DNA of 64,000 nucleotides from Actinomadura kijaniata NBRC 14229 (GTDB lineage Bacteria > Actinomycetota > Actinomycetes > Streptosporangiales > Streptosporangiaceae), in contig NZ_BCQR01000009.1 of NCBI RefSeq assembly GCF_001552175.1, positions 42,011 to 106,010 of the forward strand. Reading direction: 5' to 3'. Positions 51,191 through 59,791 of this stretch are shown here, piece by piece. Every line of letters begins with the position of its first letter. Positions within the stretch are counted from its first letter, which is position 1. Below the pieces are notes generated by a model. The model ran no database searches. It was not told where the DNA came from and worked only from the letters and a program-made list of their open reading frames with translations. Made by a program: the position numbers and the translations under genes.

Positions 51191-51622
51191 ATGAGCGACG
51201 AACCGTTCGACCCCCGCGCGCTGCTCGCCGACAGCCGCCTCGGCGTCCTGGCCACGATCAAGTCCGACGGCCGCCCGCAGCTGTCCCCCGTCATGCCCTA
51301 CTACGACCCGGAGAACGACGTCATCCACGTGTCGATGACCGAGGGGCGGGCCAAGACGGTGAACCTGCGCCGCGACCCGCGCGCCACGCTGGAGGTCACC
51401 GGTCCCGACGGCCGTTCGTGGGCCACCGCCGAGGGCGTCGCGACGCTCACCGGCCCGGGGACCGACCCCCACGGCCCCGAGGTCGAGGCTCTGGTGCGCT
51501 ACTACCGCCTGGCCGCCGGGGAGCACCCGGACTGGGACGAGTACCGCTCGGTGATGGTGTCCGACCGCCGGGTGCTCATGACGATGACCGTCGACCACGT
51601 CTACGGCGAGAGCATCGGCTGA
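51191..51622 (+). CDS. PPOX-class F420/flavin-dependent enzyme
   Basis: The 143-residue protein has the split-barrel fold of pyridoxamine-phosphate-oxidase-like, often F420-dependent enzymes: DSRLGVLATIKSDGRPQLSP, SMTEGRAKTVNLRRDPRATL and WATAEGVATLTGPG. ATG 51191 matches the family start; the frame opens at 51158. The substrate is unknown. It is followed within 10 bases by a flavin reductase gene, suggesting a redox pair. Confidence 0.85.
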   Translation: MSDEPFDPRALLADSRLGVLATIKSDGRPQLSPVMPYYDPENDVIHVSMTEGRAKTVNLRRDPRATLEVTGPDGRSWATAEGVATLTGPGTDPHGPEVEALVRYYRLAAGEHPDWDEYRSVMVSDRRVLMTMTVDHVYGESIG

Positions 51623-51629
51623 CCCCGGC

Positions 51630-52163
51630 ATGGAACTCGCGCTGATCAGCGGCAGCACGCGGGCCGGTTCGGTCAACACCGCGGTGGTGCGGACGCTGGC
51701 CGAGGTCCTCGGTGACGCGGCCCGCCCGTACCTGGGGCTGGCGGGGCTCCCGCACTTCAACCCGGACCACGACGTCGAGCCGCCGCCCCCGGAGGTCGCC
51801 CGGATGCGCGCTCTCATCGCCGGGGCCGACGCGGTCCTGTTCTGCACCCCCGAGTACGCCGGGGACCTGCCCGGCTCGTTCAAGAACCTCCTGGACTGGA
51901 CCGTCGGCGGCATCGAGATCGTGGACAAGCCCGTCGGCTGGATCAACGCCTCCTCCGCGCCGACCGGTGCCGAGGGGGCGCACCGGGCCCTGGCCACGGT
52001 GCTGCGGTACACCGGGGCCCGGATCGTCGACGCCGCGTGCGTGCACGTGCCCGTCCCCCGGACGGCCGTGGACGCGGCGACGGGAACGATCACCGACCCG
52101 CTCGTCCGCGAGGGCGTCACCGCGGCCGCCCGCACCCTCGCGGAGGAGGCGCAGCGGGTCTAG
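51630..52163 (+). CDS. NADPH-dependent FMN reductase family protein
   Basis: The 177-residue flavodoxin-like protein has the N-terminal phosphate-binding loop ISGSTRAGSVNTAV and the conserved FCTPEYAGDLPGSFKNLLDW. Members reduce FMN or quinones and azo compounds. It is in one unit with the PPOX-class gene, which could supply or use reduced flavin. Confidence 0.88.
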   Translation: MELALISGSTRAGSVNTAVVRTLAEVLGDAARPYLGLAGLPHFNPDHDVEPPPPEVARMRALIAGADAVLFCTPEYAGDLPGSFKNLLDWTVGGIEIVDKPVGWINASSAPTGAEGAHRALATVLRYTGARIVDAACVHVPVPRTAVDAATGTITDPLVREGVTAAARTLAEEAQRV

Positions 52164-52392
52164 GTCGTGGCGTCGGAGCGGGCGCGGTGGCTCCGGGCGG
52201 TGGTGACACGCCCCCGCGCCCGTGACGTGTCTTGACTTATGCGTCCTTTCCCTGAAGACGCGCAGGTCGCAGGCGTCGAAATCCGAACGTCAACAACCGC
52301 TCGACCACGGCACGGCGCGGGCCCACTTGTGCCACAGTTGAACCTTGCGTGCTCACTCGTGTGCTGTCAGCAACCGAAAGCCGGTCGGTTCC

Positions 52393-52674
52393 ATGAACGC
52401 TCCCGCCTCCCACCAGAGCCCGCCCCACCCCCCAGCCCACCATCCGGACCCGGATCTGGCCGCGGCCGTGGCGGTCGCCGCCGACGCCGCCCAGCAGTGC
52501 CAGCAGACCCTGCAGGCCAACACCCGGGTCGTCGCCGACGCTCACCGCGCCGTCCAGCGGGCGCGCGCCCAGCTGCACGCCTCCGAACATGCCACCGCGC
52601 GGGCCGCCGCGCATGTCACCGATCTCATCGACCGGCTGCACCAGCTCGCCGCCCAGTACCGTTCCGGGGGTTGA
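52393..52674 (+). CDS. Small helical hypothetical protein
   Basis: The 93-residue protein has a Pro/His-rich start followed by long amphipathic helices (AADAAQQCQQTLQANTRVVA, RAVQRARAQLHASEHATARA), probably a coiled coil. ATG 52393 lacks a good ribosome binding site, and the frame extends to 52345. No family is recognised. Confidence 0.5.
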   Translation: MNAPASHQSPPHPPAHHPDPDLAAAVAVAADAAQQCQQTLQANTRVVADAHRAVQRARAQLHASEHATARAAAHVTDLIDRLHQLAAQYRSGG

Positions 52675-52841
52675 GGCGTGACGTGCGCGGTTCGCGTCGC
52701 GTGATCCGCGGGAACGCCTGTCGCGACCGCTGATCCCAGGGTCGTCGGGGTCGCGCCTGAGCGTGAAGAAGGTCCGAACCCACCATCGCCACAGCCGCGC
52801 CGCCTTGGGGGCGGATGGTGGATCGGGACGGGACCGGCCCG

Positions 52842-53050
52842 TCAGCTCAGGTCGGGGCCGTCGGGGCGGGCGCGCCTGATCTCGTAGAAGCCGGGGGTGG
52901 CGGCCAGCAGGACCGCGGCGTCCCACAGCCGACCGGCTTCCTCTTCACCTGGACATCGCGGATCCGTTCGACCTCGGTCAGCCAGCGGGAGGTCAGCCAG
53001 GTCCACGGGCAGATGGGGTCGAACCAGAAGTCCACGGTGGTCGAAGCCAT
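52842..53050 (-). pseudogene. Remnant of a DsbA-family (mycothiol-dependent nitroreductase-like) gene
   Basis: From ATG 53050 the first frame reads [20 protein letters not shown], the typical start of the actinobacterial DsbA/nitroreductase family with its CPW active-site motif. In another frame the end reads [20 protein letters not shown], like the C-terminus of the same family. About 130 residues of the middle are missing and the frame changes, so the gene is a deletion remnant. It was translationally coupled (TGATG) to the small ORF upstream. Confidence 0.7.
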
Positions 53051-53244
53051 CACCTATCTCCTTGATCACGAAAGGGGTGTGGGGGTGTCGTTCCCGTTCG
53101 CGACCAGGCGCTACCCAGCCAGGCGGTCGTGGCGGCGGCCGCCAGCAGGACGAGGTCGAGCCAGATCACGCCCGCCTCGCCGCGCGACAGGCGGACCACG
53201 GTGCCGCCGACCTGGATCACGACCGGTCCGGCCGCGCCGAGCAC
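53050..53244 (-). CDS. Small membrane protein downstream of nuoH (putative)
   Basis: A possible 64-residue protein with one hydrophobic segment ([20 protein letters not shown]). It lies 25 bases after nuoH on the same strand. The start GTG 53244 is uncertain, since GGAG is too close. The stop overlaps the DsbA-remnant start. It may be part of the nuo transcript. Confidence 0.45.
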   Translation of the reverse strand: MLGAAGPVVIQVGGTVVRLSRGEAGVIWLDLVLLAAAATTAWLGSAWSRTGTTPPHPFRDQGDR

Positions 53245-53269
53245 CTCCAGGAGCCGGACGAGCCGCTGG

Positions 53270-54226
53270 TCAGGCGAGGGCCACGCGGAGGACGCCGGTC
53301 AGGGCGAGCTGGGCCAGGGACAGCGGGACCAGCCACGCCCAGGCCAGCTTCTGGAGCTGGTCCTCGCGCAGGCGGGGGTAGCTGACGCGCAGCCAGATCA
53401 CCACGAACGACAGGGCGAAGACCTTCAGCAGCGTCCACAGCCAGCCCAGCTCCGCGTCCAGGAACGGGCCCTTCCAGCCGCCCAGGAACAGCACCGTCGT
53501 CAGGGCGCACAGCACCACGATGCCCGCGTACTCGGCCAGGATGAACAGGGCGAAGCGCAGGCCGCCGTACTCGGTGTACGGGCCGAAGATGATCTCGGAG
53601 TCGGCGATCGGCATGTCGAACGGCGGGCGGCGCAGCTCGGCCAGGCCCGCGACGAAGAACACCACCGCGCCGACCGCCTGCCACGGCAGCCACCACCAGC
53701 GCCACTCCTCGACGATGCCGCTGAGCGACAGGGTGCCCGCGGCCATCGCGACCGAGGACGCCGCGAACACCATCGGCAGCTCGTAGGACATCAGCTGGGC
53801 CGCCACGCGCATGCCGCCGAGCAGGGAGTACTTGTTCGCGCTCGCCCAGCCCGCCATGATCGCGCCGATCACGCCGACGCCCATCACGGCCAGCGCGAAG
53901 AACACGCCGATGCCGAGGTCCAGCGCCACCTGGCCGTCCGGGCCGACCGGGATCACCAGCAGGACCAGCAGGTACGGGACCAGCGCGACGGCCGGGGCCA
54001 GCTTGAACACGCGGCGGTCGGCCGCGCGCGGGATCACGTCCTCCTTCTGCGCGAACTTCACGCCGTCGGCGATCAGCTGCGCCCAGCCGTGGAAGCCGCC
54101 GGCGTACATCGGGCCGAGCCGGCCCTGCATGTGCGCCATCGCCTTGTGCTCGACCTGCCCGACGATCAGCGGCAGGACGGCGAACGCCGCCGCGACCGCG
54201 ACCAGCTTCAGGATGATCTCAAGCAC
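53270..54226 (-). CDS. nuoH: NADH-quinone oxidoreductase subunit H
   Basis: The 318-residue membrane subunit forms part of the quinone site and the junction to the membrane arm. Diagnostic segments: RLGPMYAGGFHGWAQLIADG, ELPMVFAASSV, PFDMPIADSEI (the normal family has PFDLPEAESEL-like sequence, with a charged Glu at the position here read as Ile) and TEYGGLRFALFILAEYAGI. GTG 54226 overlaps the nuoC stop by 8 bases, so no nuoD lies between them. Confidence 0.94.
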   Translation of the reverse strand: MLEIILKLVAVAAAFAVLPLIVGQVEHKAMAHMQGRLGPMYAGGFHGWAQLIADGVKFAQKEDVIPRAADRRVFKLAPAVALVPYLLVLLVIPVGPDGQVALDLGIGVFFALAVMGVGVIGAIMAGWASANKYSLLGGMRVAAQLMSYELPMVFAASSVAMAAGTLSLSGIVEEWRWWWLPWQAVGAVVFFVAGLAELRRPPFDMPIADSEIIFGPYTEYGGLRFALFILAEYAGIVVLCALTTVLFLGGWKGPFLDAELGWLWTLLKVFALSFVVIWLRVSYPRLREDQLQKLAWAWLVPLSLAQLALTGVLRVALA

Positions 54227-54773
54227 CGGACCCCCAGTCCTCGGGCACGCCCGGCGGGCGGACGCGGCGGCGGCTGGGCGCGCCGTGGCCCGACTCGCCC
54301 GGTTCCTTCGCGCCCGGCCACGGCTTGGCGACGCGCGAGGCCAGCACGAAGTCCTTGCGCAGGGGGTGCCCCTCGAAGCCGTCCGGCAGCAGGAGGGGGA
54401 CCGGGTTCGGGTGCCCGTCGAAGACCACGCCGAACATCTCGGTCGTCTCACGCTCGTGCCAGTTCGCGCCCCGGTACACGCCGGTCGCGGTCGGCAGGCG
54501 CGGGTCCTCGCGCGGCACCCGCGTGCGGACCAGCAGGTGCAGCCCCGTCTCCAGCGAGTACACGTGCGCGACGACCGCGAAGCCGTCCTCCAGCTCGTCC
54601 ACGCCGGTCAGCCAGTCGAAGAACCCGCAGCCCTGCTCGTCGCGCGCGAACGTGAGCGCCGGGATCCACGCCGTCGCCGGCACCGTCACCGCCAGCCCGC
54701 CGAACGTCTCCTCGACGGCCGCCACGTCGCCGAACCGTTCCGTCCAGGCCGCCGCGCTCTCCTGCGCGCTCAC
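54219..54773 (-). CDS. nuoC: NADH-quinone oxidoreductase subunit C
   Basis: The 184-residue protein has the 30-kDa subunit signature [19 protein letters not shown] and [16 protein letters not shown]. It is not fused to NuoD. The N-terminal half ([20 protein letters not shown]) is normal. Its start overlaps the nuoB stop and its end overlaps nuoH. Confidence 0.95.
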   Translation of the reverse strand: MSAQESAAAWTERFGDVAAVEETFGGLAVTVPATAWIPALTFARDEQGCGFFDWLTGVDELEDGFAVVAHVYSLETGLHLLVRTRVPREDPRLPTATGVYRGANWHERETTEMFGVVFDGHPNPVPLLLPDGFEGHPLRKDFVLASRVAKPWPGAKEPGESGHGAPSRRRVRPPGVPEDWGSGA

Positions 54774-56152
54774 CGGGGGGCCCGTCCGATCTGGTCGTCG
54801 TCCTCACCGTCGTCGAAGCCCGGGACGATCGAGTTGTCGACCGGCCGCAGCGGCTCGGTCGAGTCGGTCGGCCCGGCCTCGACCGGCGGTTCGGGTTCGG
54901 GCGGGGGTTCGGTGACCGGCGTCAACGGGGCCGTCTCGTCACTCGGACCCGCGACCCCGGGCGCCACCTCGGGCTTCGGCTCAGGTGGTGGGAGCGGCGT
55001 CGTCCGGCCCGCCGGACCCGCCTCGGGCTCCCGCGCCTCGGGCGGCAGGGCCTCGTCCGGAACGACCGGCACTTCCAGCGTCTCCGACTCGGGTGCCGCC
55101 TCAGACGGCAGCGGAGCCGTCTGATCCGCCGGGCCTGACTCGGGACCCCGCGCCTCCGGTGGTAGGGCCTCATCCGGAATGACCGGCACTTCCAGCGTCT
55201 CCGACTCGGGTGCCGCCTCAGACGGCAGCGAGGCCATCTGGCCCGCCGGACCCGGCTTGGGCTCCCGCGCCTCCGGCGGTAGGACCTCGTCCGGAATGAC
55301 CGGCACTTCCAATGTCTCCGACTCGGGTGCCGCCTCAGGTGGCAGTGGGGCCGTCTGGCCCGCCGGACCCGGCTTGGGCTCCCGTGCCTCCGGCGGCAGA
55401 GCCTCATCCGGAACGACCGGGACCTCCAGCGTCTCCGACTCCGGCGCCGCCTCAGACGGCAGCGGAGCCGTCTGATCCGCCGGGCCTGACTCGGGACCCC
55501 GCGCCTCCGGTGGTAGGGCCTCGTCGGGGACGACCGGGACTTCCAGGGTCGGTGTCTCGTCCTGGGTCGGCGGGGGCAGGAGGGGGCGGCGCAGCACCGT
55601 GGCCGAAAGCGGTCGCCGGGGCGGGGCGGGCGCCACGGGCTCGCCGGCCCGCGCGTACCGGTCGCCCAGCGACTCCCCTGCGATCTTCTCCTGGAGCTTC
55701 ATGATCCCGTGCAGCAGCGCCTCGGGGCGCGGCGGGCAGCCGGGGACGTACACGTCGACCGGGATGATCTGGTCGACGCCCTTGGTGACGCAGTAGGAGT
55801 CCCAGTACGGGCCGCCGCAGTTGGAGCAGGCCCCGAACGAGATCACGTACTTGGGCTCGGGCATCTGCTCGTACAGGCGGCGCACGGCCGGGGCCATCTT
55901 GTCGCTGACGGTGCCCGACACCACCATCAGGTCGGCCTGCCGGGGGCCGGGGGCCAGCGGGATCACACCGAGGCGGATGAAGTCGTGCCGCCCCATGGAG
56001 GTCGCGATGAACTCGATCGCGCAGCAGGCCAGCCCGAAGTTGAACACCCACAGGGAGTACCGGCGGCCCCAGTTGAGCACGAACTTGACCGGCTTGGGCG
56101 CCAGCCGCGACAGCGGGCCGACGCTCGGCGGGGGCAGATCGACAGTGCTCAC
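54770..56152 (-). CDS. nuoB: NADH-quinone oxidoreductase subunit B with long repeat extension
   Basis: The 460-residue protein has a normal NuoB core at about residues 1-165: LACCAIEF (tandem Cys 43-44), [14 protein letters not shown] and [15 protein letters not shown], the ligands of cluster N2. NuoB is usually 160-240 residues. Here a Pro/Glu-rich tail of almost 300 residues follows, containing five tandem 39-residue units (about 202-396) that start [17 protein letters not shown]. The C-terminus ends acidic ([14 protein letters not shown]). The reading frame is intact through all repeats, and the downstream overlap with nuoC is kept. Confidence 0.93.
   Translation of the reverse strand: MSTVDLPPPSVGPLSRLAPKPVKFVLNWGRRYSLWVFNFGLACCAIEFIATSMGRHDFIRLGVIPLAPGPRQADLMVVSGTVSDKMAPAVRRLYEQMPEPKYVISFGACSNCGGPYWDSYCVTKGVDQIIPVDVYVPGCPPRPEALLHGIMKLQEKIAGESLGDRYARAGEPVAPAPPRRPLSATVLRRPLLPPPTQDETPTLEVPVVPDEALPPEARGPESGPADQTAPLPSEAAPESETLEVPVVPDEALPPEAREPKPGPAGQTAPLPPEAAPESETLEVPVIPDEVLPPEAREPKPGPAGQMASLPSEAAPESETLEVPVIPDEALPPEARGPESGPADQTAPLPSEAAPESETLEVPVVPDEALPPEAREPEAGPAGRTTPLPPPEPKPEVAPGVAGPSDETAPLTPVTEPPPEPEPPVEAGPTDSTEPLRPVDNSIVPGFDDGEDDDQIGRAPR
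54965..55549 (-). repeat. Five tandem 117-bp repeats inside nuoB
   Basis: Five in-frame units of 117 bp encode 39-residue repeats. Units 1 and 4 are nearly the same at the protein level, and the last unit is partly diverged. Unit length is a multiple of three, so copy number can change without breaking the frame. Confidence 0.9.
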
Positions 56153-56173
56153 CCGAGCATTCTTACAGGCCCG

Positions 56174-56545
56174 TCACACCCAGGACAGCACGCCCTTCTT
56201 CCCGGCGTACAGCAGGCCCGTGGCCAGGAAGCCCAGGAAGACGAACATCTCCACCAGCGTCGTCATGCCGTAGCCGGGCGCGGCGAAGACCGTCGCCCAC
56301 GGGAACAGGAACACCGCGTCCACCGCGAAGATCACATACAGGTAGGCGAACACGTAGTAGCGGACGTAGGACTGCGCCCAGTGCGCGCCGACCGGATCGA
56401 CGCCGCACTCGTAGGTGGTGAGCTTCTCGCGTGTCGGACGGTGCGGGCGCAGCAGCCGGTTGGCGGCCAGGCCGCCGCCGACGATGCCGCCGCCCACCAG
56501 GAGCAACGCCAGCACCACCAGGTACTTGTCGAAGTAGTCCTGCAC
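56174..56545 (-). CDS. nuoA: NADH-quinone oxidoreductase subunit A
   Basis: The 123-residue protein has three helices with the conserved TYECGVDPVGAHWAQSYVRY and LYVIFAVDAVFLFPWA. GTG 56545 is preceded by GGGAGG. It is the first gene of the nuoA-B-C-H block; the promoter should lie in 56546-56708, shared with the divergent gene at 56709. Confidence 0.95.
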   Translation of the reverse strand: MQDYFDKYLVVLALLLVGGGIVGGGLAANRLLRPHRPTREKLTTYECGVDPVGAHWAQSYVRYYVFAYLYVIFAVDAVFLFPWATVFAAPGYGMTTLVEMFVFLGFLATGLLYAGKKGVLSWV

Positions 56546-56708
56546 CCGAACCTCCCTGGCGCGCGGAGCCGCCCGCACGCCTCCCGTCAAGTATCCCCCG
56601 GAACGCCGCCCTCCCCGGTTACGTCAGATCAGGGATCACACTGTCGTTCCTTTAATGCACACTGGATAGGGCATTTGAGGTCGTTTTGACCTGGAAGGAC
56701 GTGACCGG

Positions 56709-58070
56709 ATGAGCAACACCCCGCCGCCCCCGGGCTGGGAGCCCCCAGCAGGCCCCTCGTGGCCGCCGCCCCCGCCGCCGGGCGGTGGCGGTCCCGGTAC
56801 GCCTCCCCCTCCCGGGGGTTATGGCCCTCCGCCTCCCGGTGGGCCCGGTACGCCTCCCCCTCCCGGGGGTTATGGCCCGCCGCCTCCCGGTGGGCCCGGT
56901 TTCGGCGGCCCCGGCGCGCCCCCGCCGCCGCCCGGAGGCCCCGGTTTCGGCGCTCCCGGCATGGGCCAGCCGCCGTTCCCGCCGCCCCCCGGCGCGCCGC
57001 TGGGGATGCCGCCCAAGCGGTCGAACGGCGCGCTGATCGCCGCGCTGGTCGGCGGCGGCCTGGTCGTGATCATCCTGATCGCGATCGTGGTGGTGGCGCT
57101 GGCTGGCGGCGGCAAGACCCCCGAGCAGCTGCTGACCGCGGCGGCGGCCAAGATCGACGCGGCCCGGGTCGTGTCGTACAAGGGGTCGGTCAGCGGCGGC
57201 GGCGACACCCTGAACGGCGAGCTGTCGGTGACCAAGGGCGCCCGCGCCTCCGGCCAGGTGTCGTGGAACGGCGACGACGTCACGCTGCTGTCGGCCGACG
57301 GCAAGCTGTACGTCAAGGCCGACGGCACCTACTGGAAGCGGCAGACGCTGTCGCTGAACGAGCCCTACTTCCTGGGCAGCGGCCCGCAGTGGGGCAAGCT
57401 CGGCACCAGCAAGCTCACGCTGGACTTCAAGGACCTGACCCCGGCCACCCTGGCGTCCAAGCTGCGGCAGGCGGCGCGGTACAAGCCCAAGGCGACCGAG
57501 ACGACCGTGTCGGGCCGCAAGGCCAAGCGGATCTCCGGGGTGCTCGGCGGGACGTTCTACCTCAGCGACTCCGACGACCCCGAACTGCTGCGCTACGAGA
57601 GCACGCTGCCGCGCGTGTCGGCCGACATCACCGCCCGGAGCGGCGGCGACGCGTCCTCGGAGATCAGCGAGATGCGGACCCGGGCGGGCGAGCTGAAGGA
57701 CTCCTTCGACGCGTCGGTGCGGCCCATGGTCGCGGAGTACGCCAAGGGCCTGTGCCAGACCAACAGCTCCAGCTGCCGGGTGCGCGGCAAGGTGCGGATG
57801 CTGTCCTCCTCGGCGGAGTCGGTGAAGGTGGAGGTCCGGTTCCGGCTGACCGCCGGATCGTCGACCGGCCGTGACCTGGGCAACTGCACCACCGACGTCA
57901 CGCTGCGCGGTTCGGAGGGCGTGTGGGCGGAGTGCCGGGTGTCCGGCGGCGCCTGGTCGAGCTGGTCGCGCAGCGGCAGCCGCAGCTACTACCAGAACGC
58001 CGACTTCAAGGTCAGCGGCGCGTCCGACACGGAGATCCAGTCCCTGCAGAACGGCCTGAGCCAGGAGTGA
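56709..58070 (+). CDS. Membrane-anchored protein with Pro/Gly-rich N-terminus
   Basis: The 453-residue protein has a cytoplasmic Pro/Gly-rich region (about 1-100) with tandem TPPPPGGYGPPPPGGPG units. One membrane segment follows at about 108-135 (LIAALVGGGLVVIILIAIVV), then an extracellular domain of about 310 residues with DTLNGELSVTKGARASGQVS and DGKLYVKADGTYWK, which resembles LppX/LprG-like lipid-carrier folds. Two Cys pairs lie near the C-terminus. The function is not established. It is paralogous to the next gene. Confidence 0.8.
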   Translation: MSNTPPPPGWEPPAGPSWPPPPPPGGGGPGTPPPPGGYGPPPPGGPGTPPPPGGYGPPPPGGPGFGGPGAPPPPPGGPGFGAPGMGQPPFPPPPGAPLGMPPKRSNGALIAALVGGGLVVIILIAIVVVALAGGGKTPEQLLTAAAAKIDAARVVSYKGSVSGGGDTLNGELSVTKGARASGQVSWNGDDVTLLSADGKLYVKADGTYWKRQTLSLNEPYFLGSGPQWGKLGTSKLTLDFKDLTPATLASKLRQAARYKPKATETTVSGRKAKRISGVLGGTFYLSDSDDPELLRYESTLPRVSADITARSGGDASSEISEMRTRAGELKDSFDASVRPMVAEYAKGLCQTNSSSCRVRGKVRMLSSSAESVKVEVRFRLTAGSSTGRDLGNCTTDVTLRGSEGVWAECRVSGGAWSSWSRSGSRSYYQNADFKVSGASDTEIQSLQNGLSQE

Positions 58071-58096
58071 TCTCCGGGACGTGATCCCGGCTACGG

Positions 58097-58152
58097 GTGC
58101 CGGACGAGAGCGCGTTGTGGCAACACCATCGCCTCCCGTCCGGCACTCTTTT
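58097..58152 (+). terminator. Probable terminator
   Basis: GTGCCGGACG and CGTCCGGCAC form a 10-bp stem around a long loop, followed by TCTTTT. It lies 26 bases after the previous stop. Confidence 0.65.
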
Positions 58153-58212
58153 GTGTCCGGGACCGTTTCCCGAAGCGGTGTCCCGGATCCCGTAGAGCAC
58201 TGTGAGGGTTCA

Positions 58213-59568
58213 GTGAGCGTTGAACAGGACGGTCCGCCCGTCGGTCCTCCTCCCGCGCGGGGGGCGGGCGTTCCGCACGGCGACGTTCCGGTGGCCGGGC
58301 GGCTGGCGTCCGGCGGCCCGTCGGTCGCGCCGGGGCCGGGCGTGCCGCCGGGAATGCCGGGGCCGGGTGTGCCGGGACCGGGAACGGCGGGGCCGGGCGG
58401 ACCGGGCAAGCCGCCCGGCAAGCGGCCGCTGCCCAAGATCGCTATCGCCGCCGGGGCCGTGGTCGTGCTGGCCGGCGCGGTCACCGGGGCCGTGGTGCTG
58501 ACCGGCGGCGAGGAGAAGCGCAGGCCGAAGGCCGTCGCGCCGTCGGGATGGGCGGTGGCGGCGGGCAAGCGGCTGCTGGCCGATCCCGGACTGGCCTATT
58601 CCGGCACCGTCACCGCCAACGGCAGGTCCCTGGGGCTGCGGCTGCGGGTGTCGCGGGAGGGCGTCGCCAGCGGATCGCTCACGGCCGGTCCGGCGACGGC
58701 GCTGCTGGTCACCGCGGGCGGGGCCACGTACGTGAAGGCCGACCAGGCGTTCTGGCGCGACCAGGGCGGCGAGCCCACCCGGGCCGGGGACTACGCGGGC
58801 CGCTGGACCAAGGCCCCGGCCGCGCTGTTCGGCGTGGACGTGCGGGACCTGCTGAGCCCCAAGGCCATCGCGAGGCTGCTGGCCAGGGCCCCGGCCGGGC
58901 CCGCCGCCGAGAACGTCGGCGGCACCCCCGCCTACCGCGTGAAGACCCCGCGCGCCGACTACCTGTTCGCCACGGCCGCGCCGCACCGGCTGCTGCGGGT
59001 GCAGACCGCCGGACCCGGCGACCCCCGGTTCGACGTGACGGAACTCACCGACGCCGGGCCTCTCCTGGCCGAGGCGCGCCCGAGGGTGCGGGCGCTCGGC
59101 GGGGCCGTGGACCCGGCGCTGCGCTTCGCCCCCGGCAAGCCGACCTTCGTGAACTGCAACGAGAACGTCAACGGCTGCACCGTCAGCGTCCCCGCCACCC
59201 TCACCGCCCCCACCGGCCGGGTGCCGTCCGGCGCGCGGGCGGGGCTGTGGGTGACGATCACGGCGGACGGGCGGGCGCTGGGTCGCTGCCGGACGTCGGG
59301 CGAGGTGCCCGAGGGCCGGTCGGTGACGCTGCGCTGCACGGTCGTCGGCCAGGGCTGGCGCACCTGGATGCAGCGGGCGATGGACGAGCCCGGCAGGCAC
59401 GCCTACCAGGCCAGCGCCCGCGTGCTGGGCGAGGCGGTCGCGCCCGGCGAGGTCGCCAGGCTGGTCACGGCGGTCGACAGGGAACGGGCCGCGGCGGACG
59501 GCGGGACCGCGCGTCCCACCCCGAGCGCGTCAGTACCCACTTCCGTGCCCACGTCAGGGCGACCGTGA
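58213..59568 (+). CDS. Membrane-anchored protein, paralogue of the 56709 gene
   Basis: The 451-residue protein has the same layout as its neighbour: Pro/Gly-rich cytoplasmic part, membrane segment at about 78-100 (IAIAAGAVVVLAGAVTGAVV), and an extracellular domain with GLAYSGTVTANGRSLGLRLR and GGATYVKADQAFWRD. It shares the same late cysteine-containing region (FVNCNENVNGCTVSVPATL). GTG 58213 has GAGGG upstream. A role in the cell envelope is inferred. Confidence 0.78.
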   Translation: MSVEQDGPPVGPPPARGAGVPHGDVPVAGRLASGGPSVAPGPGVPPGMPGPGVPGPGTAGPGGPGKPPGKRPLPKIAIAAGAVVVLAGAVTGAVVLTGGEEKRRPKAVAPSGWAVAAGKRLLADPGLAYSGTVTANGRSLGLRLRVSREGVASGSLTAGPATALLVTAGGATYVKADQAFWRDQGGEPTRAGDYAGRWTKAPAALFGVDVRDLLSPKAIARLLARAPAGPAAENVGGTPAYRVKTPRADYLFATAAPHRLLRVQTAGPGDPRFDVTELTDAGPLLAEARPRVRALGGAVDPALRFAPGKPTFVNCNENVNGCTVSVPATLTAPTGRVPSGARAGLWVTITADGRALGRCRTSGEVPEGRSVTLRCTVVGQGWRTWMQRAMDEPGRHAYQASARVLGEAVAPGEVARLVTAVDRERAAADGGTARPTPSASVPTSVPTSGRP

Positions 59569-59621
59569 GTGCCGGGGGGCGGTGCGCCGCGACGGGTTTC
59601 GGCCTCGCTATCGTTCGTCGC

Positions 59622-59732
59622 GTGAACACCGTCCCCCCGGGAGGCTCCGGCTTCTCGCGCGTCCACCCGCGGCTCGTGCGCCGGCTGCACGTCGACCTGT
59701 GCCGCCTCGCGAGCTGCCTGTGTCCGCAGTGA
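59622..59732 (+). CDS. Cys-containing leader peptide (putative)
   Basis: A 36-codon ORF from GTG 59622 ends in RRLHVDLCRLASCLCPQ. The R-R/L-HVDLCR-x-x-S pattern with several late Cys codons is the hallmark of short actinobacterial leader peptides placed upstream of sulfur or cysteine-related genes, where slow translation at Cys codons controls downstream expression. The next plus-strand gene is korA, 471 bases on. No typical attenuator was identified with certainty between them, so the regulated gene is an inference. Confidence 0.55.
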   Translation: MNTVPPGGSGFSRVHPRLVRRLHVDLCRLASCLCPQ

Positions 59733-59791
59733 CCCCGCGCCCGCGGTGACTCCGTGCCCGCAGTGATCCCGTGCCCCGTGACGAGCCGTGC
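59724..59791. repeat. Four 17-bp tandem repeats
   Basis: CCGCAGTGACCCCGCGC, CCGCGGTGACTCCGTGC, CCGCAGTGATCCCGTGC and a diverged fourth unit follow without gaps, starting inside the last codons of the leader-peptide ORF. They may be a source of length variation or part of an RNA structure. Confidence 0.6.
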
